From positions 186,001 through 250,000 of the forward strand of contig MBPM02000005.1 in NCBI GenBank assembly GCA_001695595.3: a DNA stretch of 64,000 bases. Direction: 5' to 3'. The position numbers were made by a program, and so were the translations under genes. Shown in pieces: positions 46,012-57,806 of the stretch (position 1 is the stretch's first letter; every line of letters starts with the position of its first letter). The stretch comes from Plasmopara viticola (Eukaryota; Oomycota; Peronosporomycetes; Peronosporales; Peronosporaceae). The notes under the pieces were generated by a model. That model had not been told where the DNA came from. It saw only the letters and a program-made list of their open reading frames with translations, and did no database searches.

Positions 46012-46338
46012 GGAAAATGTTGGGGTGACGCTCTCCTTCCAAGCGCGGGGGCTGAATACTCGCGCGCTTCGGGCAGGTGCTCTCGGGCATCTGCAGATCT
46101 CTAACGAGTCTCACCCTCGACGCGACGGTATCCAGCACCGGGCGCCACCTGGGCTCTTACCAAGTCAGAGCTACACAAAATAATGGAAGACCCTCACGAC
46201 CTCGGTGCTGGCTGCACTGCCCGCTGAACGAGACCCGACGCATGCGGACACCACTCTATGCCGTGGACTAGCCAGACTGAGCCTAGCACGTGCATAACTT
46301 GGCAACGCGATAACGTAATACAATACAATACAATACAC
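46012..46338 (+). mobile_element. SINE-like retroposon, copy 4
   Basis: Plus-orientation copy of the same ~320-bp element, ending in an (AATAC)n tail of three to four units (about 46315-46337). The 5' end departs from the other copies before GGAAAATGTTGGGGTGACG, so it is slightly 5'-truncated or diverged. No convincing target-site duplication. It lies about 50 bp from the start of the hAT relic. Confidence 0.85.
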
Positions 46339-46386
46339 CACACGAGCACCTGAGATTGCAGGGTACCTACAACGCATCGTTCCCGG

Positions 46387-48719
46387 ATGGAGCCTCCACC
46401 ATCAAATAATCCTGCGCCGCCGCCCCTGTTTAAGATGCGCCGTATTTAGAAGGACGATTATTGGTCGTTCATCCGACTGGTAGCTCCAAACGCACAGCTA
46501 CTACCGGGAAAGAAGGCGTGGGGATCGTCTGATCCAAACTTGGCTTATTGTCTAAAGTGCAAAAGCTCTTTAGGCTTTAAATCAGAAAGTAGCGCCAGCA
46601 TTCGAAAGCACATGAATTAAAAACATCCACAAGATCTCTGCAGAGCTGGGCGTGAACAGGCATCCAAGCGAGTGGCGATCGCACTTCGTGCAAAGCGAAT
46701 ATCTGATGCAATGATGTTTTCTCCGACAAAAAGAACAAGAAAGATCGATCCAGCTGACGAAAAGATGGCCACAAGAGCTTTTATTGATTGGATTGGATTG
46801 CCAAACGACTGCGCCCACTAAGTATTGCCGACGACAAGAAGCTTCGTTTTTTTTTACGTTGATTCAGACGGTGAGAGGTCTGTACGAGCTACCCCTCTCG
46901 CCGCACTGTTACTGAAGAAATGCAAAATCACTGTCAGTTCAAGCGATCGCTGGTAAAGACGCAGATTGCTGACGATGCAGACTTCTATTCTCTCACACCT
47001 GATTTGTGGACATCTCAAGCAACAGAAAGCTGTATTTCGCTACCTACTATTCATTTCGTGAATACCAATTTTGAGATGATGACGTACACTTTGGAAGTTA
47101 TTACTTTTCGTGGGAAGCACACTGGCATCAGGATTAAATGCAATTTGGGCGTGCTCATGCGCAAGTGGGGTCTAGATGTTTCTCGCGTTACCAAAATGGT
47201 ACGTGATAACGGGTCGAACATTGTCAGTGCGTGTGATGCGCCAGGTGTGCAGCACTTCGAATGCGTGGCGCATACGCTACATTTGATTGTATCAGGAGCT
47301 CTCTCAAAGACAAGTGTCGAAGTGACAACTGTGGACGAAGATAATGACGGGAACGAGGAAGGTAGGGAGGAGGTTGAAAATATTGCTGACATTGAAGATG
47401 AGGAGGAGCAGTGAATTGAGGACCCTGCAATTGAAGTGGAAGCTATTGCGTTCTTGGAGCAAGAACTGGTAAAATTCGAAGCCCAAACGATTGCAAGATT
47501 TATAGACAACGTCTCGCATGAATCTAAGCCACTGGACGTTAATGCTGATGACACGCTGGATGGAGGTCATCTTGATGGTTGTCTTAGTGTGCGGACAACA
47601 ACTTCAATTCTAAACGCTATGAAGCAAGCCGTGAGTGAAACAAGAATGCATGTTTCTAGCTTTCGCAAAATTGTTCACTACTTCAACAACAGTTCTAAAG
47701 GAAAAGACAAGTTGAAGTCGCTACAAAATGTAGCCGTACCTCTTCCCGTTATTTCAGATGTAGCCACACGCATCACATGATTCAACGCCTTCTGCAACTT
47801 CGTCCTAGTATCCAATCATTCATGGAAGTTATATTGACAGCGAAAGGCAAAGAAGAGTTTAACGACGCAAGTATTGTAAGGCCCACTGGAGAAATGTGAT
47901 TTAGCATCCAGTGCCTCGACAAGCTTCTCGTGGTTTCTGAGCTGGTAACTAAGACACTGTCAGGTGGAACATACCCCACTGCTACATTGATATATCCATG
48001 TAGACGCCTTCTTGAAAAGCGACTATTAAATCAAAGGATATTTGCCAAACTATCGCCCGCTCACGCTGGAGAATATTACTATAGCTCGGTGCTGAAACGC
48101 ATGCATCTCGTCCGTCGGTTATTCTTATTTTTGCTCCGAAAAAGACTCAAGCAATTTCCTTTCGATGTGAAATATTGCTGCTTGCTTGATCCTCAATTCG
48201 TGCATGGTGAGTCACTAAACGCAACAGAAAAAATAGAAGGGAGGGAGTTCTTGGTGAGCGAGACAATGCGCTCTGCTGGTGCTAATGCCGTCGATGATAT
48301 CTACAGCACGAGCTTCGATGAGGATAGCGATGAAGACGAGAACTTCATAAATTATCTCCTTGGACGCAAGCGAAGATCGCCTCATCCTCAAGTGAAAAAC
48401 GGGTTGTCGCTTCGTGCAAAAGTAGAGGCAGAGGGGAATCGATACTACGATAGATCCCATCAAAAGGCACAAGAAAATACGTGCCGAAAGCAGAAGTCGA
48501 AAACACAGAAACTTGACGATGGTGGCGCGAAAATGGCAGTGATTTTCCACTCTTAGCTCCTATTGCGAGGAAATATTTTGCATGGTAGCTACATCAGTAC
48601 CTTCAGAGCGCTGCTTCTCGTGGGCAGGAAACATTATTTACAGCAATACGATTGGCGAGGAACCAGAGGAGTAGCTGAACACGTACGGTAGAAACGTGCT
48701 GAAGAGTTACATGTTGTAA
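46387..48719 (+). pseudogene. hAT-superfamily transposase relic (BED finger to dimerisation domain)
   Basis: The ATG at 46387 begins the first frame. BED finger: C46549-x2-C46558-x16-H46609-x4-H46624 (YCLKCKSS ... RKHM), interrupted by stops at 46447 and 46618. Catalytic part in the frame from 46920: FYSLTPDLWTSQ (first Asp) and a VRDNGSNIVSAC segment (second Asp), then FECVAHTLHLIV. An in-frame stop lies at 47412, and a frame change at about 47770 passes to HMIQRLLQLRPSIQSF. Later frame 47930-48556. The C-terminal dimerisation motif ATSVPSERCFSWAGN follows a one-base shift at about 48584. The order and spacing are those of a full-length hAT transposase, broken by at least three frameshifts and several stops. 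Ends and 8-bp target duplication could not be fixed. Confidence 0.88.
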
Positions 48720-51700
48720 ATAGACTTTTTGCACAACTCACGTCAGCTTCAATGTGCCAGCAGCCGACTTGTCTTACAACCTCTTCTCCCGTCCGTTCTT
48801 ATGTTTGTACAGCTTGAACATGATATGGTTTCCCCAAACCATTGGTTTGACAGGTTACAGTGTCTTTCTGAGACGTCAAAAACCGTCTAAAAACGTGAAC
48901 GGGAACTTTCGGACGGGAACGAGAACCACATTTATTTCTTACGTTTACACCGTTTACGTCCCCATCCCTAAATGTCAATATTATTGACATAAAAAGCAAT
49001 GCTGGCGTCACAATATTTCCTCTGCAATTCGCAGCCAGTATGTATTTTATCGATTCGTCGTAAGCCTAGTCAATACAGAATTGGCTACGATACCCGGAGT
49101 GGGAAACACAAGTATATGTAAAGAGCTAGCGCTGTTCCTTTGCTGTGTCTCTGCTTTGCAAACATTGGCATTGACACTGAAATGTCACGACTTTTTGATT
49201 TAATTTGTATTGATGCGCTTATTGAGATTCATAAAATGATAGCAGTCGAGCAAAATTTGGAAAAAGCTTTGTCTGAGAGGTGGACCGAGTATATTCGTTG
49301 CGAAAGTTTATTAATCTTGACCACATCTCATACCGCACCATGCGCCTCGTTAAGATTATAACCGGCGAATTCATATTGCGTGCACCTGATAAGAAGTTTG
49401 TGAAGAGATGTCCTCTTTTGCAAGAATTGCACTCATAACGCGTTGCAGGACGGCCTCGAATGGTGGTGCGTATTTGTCTACTAGCTTTTCTCACTGGTAC
49501 TTCTCCATCATTTTGATTACAAGCTCGAGCTCTTGGCAAAACAAATTTGTACGCACGGGAAGAAAACTTATCCACTGGAGATCTTTCTTGTTGTACATGT
49601 GTACGAGTTTCTGATCAACTATGGTAAATGTACTGCTGGGGATAATGCACTGTCGACAATTAGTGCTGTGAGTCTTTATTAAGTGATGCCATTGAGGCGC
49701 AATAAACAGTCAAATAAGCCAACTGTGATCAAGTTGCAAATACCGCCTACTGCAAAGTTCACATAATATGACTGGGTCTGAATACGTGGAAAGTGGGCGC
49801 GACGCTGCTTTGGATGAAGCTAAGGATGCATGCCGCTCAAGGACTGAAATATTATTGATTGTCTACAATTTTTCCGGGGTATCACTATGTATGGCTCAAT
49901 TCGGCCAGCTATTACACTTTGATACTGGCATACTGCACTATCTTACGCAGCTTTGCATAGAAGTAGCAAGGAGTTAGCGCTAAAAGAATAAATTTAAACT
50001 GTTGAGTCTCTAAGTTTAGCGAGAAATTAGAACTTGCACATTTGACAACTTTACCTCTGTCGAAATGGGCATGTTTCGAGATATTTGCACTGATATTACG
50101 TTGACTAGAAGGCATCCTCAACGAGCACTGTAAGCGCATATGGGTGCTTGTCTAAAATGAAAAAGAGATCAATAATGGTGAAAACGAACACAACAGATTT
50201 ATGAACCGTATCAGCTACTTTATTAGAAAAACCTTTTTCATTTATCATACTGGCTTTGGAAAAACCTTTCAGGTTCATTACTCATGGAAGCCTTGCTAAA
50301 TGCAGCAAAGTTAAGGTTCGTGGCGTTCCACCCATGAGGTGGTTTTCGCATCTAGGCCCAAGTCGGACTGCATTTGAAGCTATCAAAGTCGAGGATCTTT
50401 GAGCCTTGCGCCATTAAGCTTTGATACTTGCATTTTTTGGTTGAAAAACACTGAAAATGTAATGTTTATATGCTCAAAACGTCTTGACATATAAACGACT
50501 ATTTTGGATAGTGAAACGTTAAGCGTTATTGTCTGGCGGTTCGAATTCACAAGGAAACGTCCATGGAGTGATAGACGATTTGCAGCTGTATTAAAGTTAG
50601 CAAGTCAAGCTTGAAAGCCGAATCATAGAGCTATGAGCTTCGTCTGCAATGATGCTGCAGATATTTAGCTGTACTATTCGACAACGTTGTCGTTGTCAAC
50701 TGTCTGCTCCTACCCGACACAAATAAAAAGAAAAAAACGAAATTTAATCCCGAAAAGATGGTTATACTCCAACCTGAAGATAGATCTATAAATATCTAGC
50801 CGGGGAATAGCTTGAGCTGTACAATGTGCGTTCGATCAATGAGAAGCTTGCCGAGGCGACTAAGTCGCTCATTGAGCCTGCGTTCTTATTCGGAAGCACC
50901 ACAAAAACTTCGCGAGGCGCCAAATTTGTCGCATGTTGCTAAAGTGACGAATTCGACGTTTAATGGTGAGAACACGGCGCTGTTGAACACACTCGATGGC
51001 CGTCAACCCTTTGCAATCATTGGCGCTTTTGGCGCAAATTTTGAGCCGAGCCGGCCAATGTGTTGTATTGCTGATATAGACACTAACTGAGTCAAAATCA
51101 AAATCCCAGAGTATTAAGTGGTATGATCATTGATCGTAATAGATAGTGCTAGCCGTATTTTTTGACTGGCTTTGAGCCAAGACGGCTTGGCCGGGACCCT
51201 TCTACTCTGCGTGGAGCCGCGCACAATACAATTAGCAGTACCAGTAAAACACAGCACTCAATGCTTACCGCGACCGGTCTGGATAGCAATTATCAAGGTA
51301 CCAAGAAAATATACACGTTATGTTACACCTTTTTATTGGGGTATTGCTAGATTTCCACAAGTGGAAATAATCCTATCCGATCGGGTTGTGGTAAGAATGC
51401 AAGCTTTTTTCTTTGGAAATTTGGCGAATATTTGACGTTCATTATATGTAAACGCGTTTAAGGGGCTGAAAAGTCATTCATAGTAGATAAAGGCAATTCA
51501 GCTAATAAAATCATACCCATATGATCTTTTTTATACAAGATTACTTGAAAGTAGGCAATGCCAATTAATTGCTACATTATTGACTCATTTTTTTCGCAGC
51601 CAACCCTTGTAAATCATTGAAGGTTGGTGCGCACACCGGCGGCTCAGCCACTTGGACGCATTTTGCTTTTCGTATTGGCTAACTTGCTTATATTTTCTTT

Positions 51701-54700
51701 GAGCTGCTATGAATAACTTTCATATAGACTAATATGTCTTTATTTTCTTTGTGCTACTGATACTGATACACCAGGCCTGCACATCGATTCTAATGACTAG
51801 CTACAGATATTCATGCTTGATCAAGCAATATCTATCCGTTTTTTTCGCAAGACTACACATCTCCCTTCGTTGCTTACCTGTTATATTATATCGTTTCACT
51901 ATGACGGGCCGACCTTTATTGCCTGCTTGTAGATATTTACTGATCGCAATTAAAAGCACAATCTGGTTTGAGTGTGGAACTTGCTACTACAAAAAGAATG
52001 CTATCTTTAGCGTGTCTAGTAGCCCAATTTGTCAGCGGTGCTAGATAACTCGTTGTAAAATTTTTCAAAGATGTTGTTGTGTCTACCTTCGTGAAGAATT
52101 CACCGACAATACTTCCCATTATTACTTTGGGCGTGTAAATGCCCAAAATCCATGTAAAAAATATGTACAACAGGGGTGGAAACTCGACTCTTTATAAATC
52201 TACCGCAAAATAAGGCGACTCTCACCTATGGCCTTTCGAGTTAGCGCTGGTATGAATTAGCCGCAGTATGCCTAGGAGCAAGTTTTTCTTGTCCATGCAA
52301 CGAGCAAGCAATGACTTTTGGCTGTCAAAGCCTCAAAGTGCACCGGAAGGTCTGCTCGAAATCGAGATCTAGGGCTGTCCTGCCGGGCCGGCTTGTTTCA
52401 ACTTCTTTGTATAGAACATCACTCTGACTAATTTGGACAGCCGCAAAATTAAAAAATATAGCGGCTCGAGATAATCGTTGTACCTGCATTCACTAGCAGC
52501 AGTCCACCGCTGCTAGCTTTTTTTCTAGAGCTGTCAAGCTCTCATGGGCTTAGTCCCCATGGTGTGTATCATATCGCAAGGACCTCATCCTGACCCGATT
52601 AAGTGACCGCCCCGTTAAGTGACTTGTAATTCTTAAGCGCTAAGGAAGAACTTTCTGTTGGCAAAGGTTTTAGCCCTCGGGTAAAGTAAAGGTTTACTTC
52701 GTCTGTTCCATTGAGGCACGGGCTATGTACCCTTGATCTCCGCAACCATAGCAATAAATGCTGCTTTGATTGGCAACACTTAATTACGTAAGGACTCAGA
52801 CCACGAAAAAAACTACTTTATGTTATGCAGATCGTTTTCTCAAGCCTATTCACGGCGTACGAGAGGCAAGTCAATTTGACATCGCGTAATCTCCGTCGCT
52901 GTCTGCACTCAAAAGAGGCAAATTGGGATGGGTGTATCCTTAGTCTGTTCTTATTTTGGCGAGTTAGAGGAGTGTCGCTTAGGTAATGGAAGCCGTAAAC
53001 TTGTTGCTGATATACATAATCGTTACCGTCGCGCTTTCTTTAGTCGCAGTTAAAATAGCGCGAAAAATTGGCAGGCTCAATTTTGGACAGAAAAACCGTT
53101 CCTTTTGACAAAGTATCTTTGCGCTCTTACAATACGAAGTACTCATGTGAGATAGCTTTACGCCGTTTATAGCCTCAGGGGCCATAATAACGCCGCGCGC
53201 AACTGATCGTTCGTGAGCAGCGCCCTTTTTTGTGGCCATCTCTACCTTCTTGTTCCAGTAAGAAGATTCTTTTCTCCTCTGTGCCGACCCTAATTTATGT
53301 GCCTTGAATTCTTTTGTAGGTGCTTTTACAAATGCTCTTATCTTATAGCCACTGTCAGAGGTGTCAGAGTTACTGAACAGCAGTCACCCTTTTTGCCTGC
53401 ATGTAGGATAGGCACGAGCATCGATCAAAGTATCAGCGTTGGTAGCTATCATTACTGGGCGCTATCTCTTGGTCAAGAAAAGTTGTTTAGGTTCTTAATA
53501 AGCTATTAAAAGATCCATCTCGCTTCAACTCTTTTAAGTGCACGCCGCAACTAAGGAAGGCGCAATCTAATTTTCTTATTAAGAGACGTACAGCCACAGA
53601 CAGGCTCGCTTCTGCGAAACGCCGTGAATAATTAGATCCTCATCCTACATGACACTATGTGAATTTAAGTGTGAGCTCGCTGTGTGAACTTGCTGACTGA
53701 ATTATGGTCTCAATGGTTTTGAGCGTCACCAAGAAATGCACCATTCGCTGCTTTGGCTGTGGTAAGCAAAAGCGCATGATTCGTGTCTATATCTAACGGG
53801 GATTGACGAATCGGACCTTAGTCTCGCCTACGAATCACTTTAAAAAGCCGCACCTGAAATACCGCCAATGAAAGGCTGGTTTACATCGGGCTGGCCATCA
53901 GTAGAAGCGGATCGTTTTTGTGAAAGAAAGCTAAGTTTTTTGACAAGTGTGTACTTGATACTCGCCATGTTAACTTAAACTCTCAAGGCTCGGCAGATCC
54001 AAAAAGGAAAAACCAGCAGCAGTTGACTTTTGGTGTTACACGCAAGCGTACACGAATCATATCGGATCATGTAGACGCTAGTATGTCAAGGAAATCTGCG
54101 AAGCAAATGCTGGCGGTCAATTAAAGTAGGCGGACGAATTCTCTGAAAGTGAGCGAAGGAAGGCAGTCAGTTTCGGCTCGACCATAAACCTAGAGCGAAA
54201 TAGACCTGGCTGTGAAATCTAAAAAAGTTAAATGTCCAGAGTCGTAGCATAAAAGTTAATGGCATATTATTGGATATGCCGTGACTTATATAGATCACAT
54301 GCCCTGAATCGATTGATAGCCAAAATAATTTGTATCAGCCGCCTATTCCGCACATCGGAGCTTCGTTAAGTCACGTCCCCCATTTGTGTAAGACTTCTTT
54401 ATAAGAGACCTTGAAAAGGAGAAGGTATAATGGGTACGCATACTAACGGAGCTGAATAGACGTGACAATGCACTTTTGTGGATAACCACCTTTCGCTAGC
54501 AGCACCCACTGCCAAAATTGATAAGATAGCGTCCTAGTGCAAGCAACATTGCGCCAGATGCGAGTGACAATAGACCCACAAACTACGGTAAATGAGATCC
54601 TTAAAAAGCCGTGGGTAAAGAAGGTGTACAAGTAAATTTCCAAGAGCGGGTTACATAGCTCCTCTATAAGACAATGGATATGCAATATGAATTCGATCCT

Positions 54701-57700
54701 TGGGTGTCGCAATGAACCTTTTGACTGACAGAGAAGCCCTATTCACAGGATTTATTGACGTTTAAACTGTTTGTCGTTATATGACAGGTACACTTCAATT
54801 GGAGGCACTGCAAAATACATCAGAGCTATTTCGTATTGAAGAAATCAAAGCTACTGAGCTTGACTATATTATGATCCGGAAACGTATTCGATGTGGTGTA
54901 CCTAAGGACAGAATTGCCTCTCGAGGCACCCACCACCACGACGAAGATGTCTCAGGTCAGCTTTCAAGGAAGCGTAATCCCTTAATTTTTATATATTCTA
55001 CGTTTAAAAAATACTCAGGTGTGGGAATTGAGTATTGATTACCAACCAAAACAAGGCGTGTCGCACATCAATAATCTCGATCCATCACGTAGTACTATGT
55101 ACCAAGTAAAAGCCACCACCTCGAGAGATATGTGAGCTTCGAAAAGCTTTTCTCGAAAAAAAGACAAAGAATGACATGGTTCATTTGTGAAACCCCTACA
55201 CTTTTTATACTTAAAAATTGGATGAGTGATTGTGCTACAAGAAGCTGAACAGACCCATTTTTAGGAGCGACATGCGTGATGGATTGTCCTAGCGCACTTG
55301 TAGAATGTGCTGAATTAGTCGATTGATATCGTCAAATCTGGATGAAGGGTTGAACATACCTTTATGACAGTGAGTGCGCTCAACTACTTCGCATTAGAGT
55401 GACGATCGATGACGCAAGAGGTATCAAACGCCCCAGGGACAAATAACTGCTTTATCGTGCAATCGTTTCGACCGTGATGCTCTTTACTCTATACATGTAA
55501 TGACATTGTATGCGCTTTAGAAATGATGTAACGATTCTGCGGGTCATTTAAGCCACCTAAGGCAAATCTTCAGGATTGCGCTGATACAATCTTCTCAAGC
55601 CAAATCTGATTCGTACTGCCAACGTCGTCGATTGAGTCTTTACCTCGGAGTGGATTGATGACACCGGCTGCTTTGATAGCAGTCATGATAATTGCTCGAA
55701 TCCCCAATATGTAGAAGTCACTTCAACGTAACTACATTACGGTCTAAAAGGATATTAAAGTAATGCTTAAGCGTAGCCAACTACACACACAAGTAGAATG
55801 ATGGCTACGCGGGTCTCGCAAAGCCCTTATGTGATCAATCAAAAGCGAGTTCATATGAATCCTTAAAAATACACGCTCAGGACGCCTCTGATGATATTAA
55901 GGAAGTCCTCGGCAGACATTGTACTCGTTTAATCGGACGAGACAATAGTGATTAACGTTGATTACAACAGTTCCAATTGCTACATCGACTGCGCGTGGCT
56001 GCAACACAATAAGGGCGGTTATAAGCGATCCACTAGGGTGAATTCGTATGGCCCGGCCTCAGTCGTTACTTCGCACGACAAAGGCCTGAAGTACAATTTA
56101 CCATGATGCTTTAATCGGCAGTTGCTGGAACGAGGAGTTTTTTCTCAGAATCCAAACCAAATCGGTGGTGTACTTGGCTTAGCAACAAGATCGAGCCCAG
56201 GAAAAACATTCTAACGAGGTGCTAAGGACAACTCAGGAATCGTATGGGATAAGAATTGTACCATTATTTACATGGAGCTTTAGGTGCGTCTACAACACTA
56301 CTTGCAAGAAGGTCACTAGTGTGCGCCGGCCGATGTCTATGGAAGGCCTGGTGCCAAAATGTTTCATCTTGCTCGAAAATGTCGCACACACTCCATCTAA
56401 GCGGTACTCTTTTTGTAATTATTTTTACTTGATTACCGTCATTAAGCACATTAAGATTCCCTATTCTATTAGATCCGATACAAATATAACAGGTAGATGC
56501 ATTTACCTGCTAATAAGCTTGCTTCAAAGAAGCTGTAGCTTGGATGTCAGGGCCGACTTCGAAGAGCAATATCAAGGGCAAACATTCGAGCGCTCTTAAT
56601 CTATGTTTGTCGTTGCCAAGCACAAGGTCAAAGCGAAAGCACTCTTCTTTGACATTTGTGAACTCCGTTTCGAGTGACACTACGATATAGAGTCCGTAGT
56701 GAAAGTGGATACGCCTTTACGAGCGCCAAAATGAGCGTGAATCGATCCACGTCACAGGACTTGTGGGCGACGTCGGTATCGAAAGCACCGACGAAAGCCG
56801 CAGCGTTTTGGCTGCACGTTGGGTTATGGCGAGAGCGTCTTCGTAATCGCTCACGCTCTCAGCGCCTGGCTTGGCATTTAGCCGGAGCCTGAATACCGAC
56901 CAGATTAGTTTTCTCCGGCTCAACGTGGGATCAAACTACACTATTAGCCCCCGGACGCGAAGTTTTTAGTCCAATGTGGTTGCTCTTCGGGTCTTAACAC
57001 TCATTTTTTACTTAATTTCGATATAGAATCTTAATCGACAAGATATAATTCTAATTCGGGTGTTAGCCATGGCTACCACACAAGAGCTAATTCGTTCTAG
57101 GTAAGCGCACTACCGAAACTCGAGCTGGGAGTATAAAGGCTAGCGTAATAAGTGTGTTTTATATACCAAAAACATGTCTGAAATTGTTTGCAAAGCCTTC
57201 GGCAATTATAATTTCCAAGTTGCATAAGTATGTGATTTGAATTATCCGACGACGTGCCGTTCCGCTAAACACAGTGTCTTTATTGCGTGCTTCTGTGCGC
57301 AATTTTGATACAATACGAAGAATAGAGTAGCGTTGGCAAATGCCCAGCGGCTGAGAGCTTTTATATACATACTAGAAGAATTATTATAATAAAAAACCCA
57401 ATTTAATTTTTTTTTGTATGGAGTTTCTTTTAACTAAATCTTTTTTAACTGTGGAATTCTGAATCAACTGTAGCAAAAAATGGTATTTTGGGTAGGTGAT
57501 CGGTGGGGAATGAAATCGGTAAAAGCGAAACGAGTTCGGAGCCAGCGTCCGCTACGTTGATAGGGATTTCAGGAATCTTCTCGTACAAGTTGTGTAGAAA
57601 TCGGAGCAGTATTCGTGGAGATATGCGACCTCGAAGAGGCCATACGAACTTATGATTGACATGCCTGCCAGTTAGAAGATATCATTTTTTTTCGAGAGTC

Positions 57701-57806
57701 ACCAGTAATTTATGCAACATTTGTAAACTTCTGCCTACGAGACATCAAGAGTCTGCTTCCGTCGATTCTTGAGACTGCTGAACTCTGCCTTGAGCTGACT
57801 GTCTGA
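48720..57806. other. Long gene-free stretch
   Basis: No gene or classifiable element found in 9 kb. Open frames reach 126 codons (56219-56599) without recognisable features. Small structures: an 8-bp stem CTAGCAGC/GCTGCTAG at about 52491-52514, a 7-bp stem at about 54261-54278, a 9-bp inverted repeat at 55771-55810, and GAGAGCGT/ACGCTCTC at about 56831-56860. A more GC-rich patch (56720-56900) has open frames on both strands but no family match. Probably decayed repeats. Confidence 0.4.
55771..55810. repeat. 9-bp inverted repeat
   Basis: GCGTAGCCA (55771) and its exact complement TGGCTACGC (55802-55810) enclose a smaller CTAC/GTAG stem. Could form a two-tier cruciform. Confidence 0.6.
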
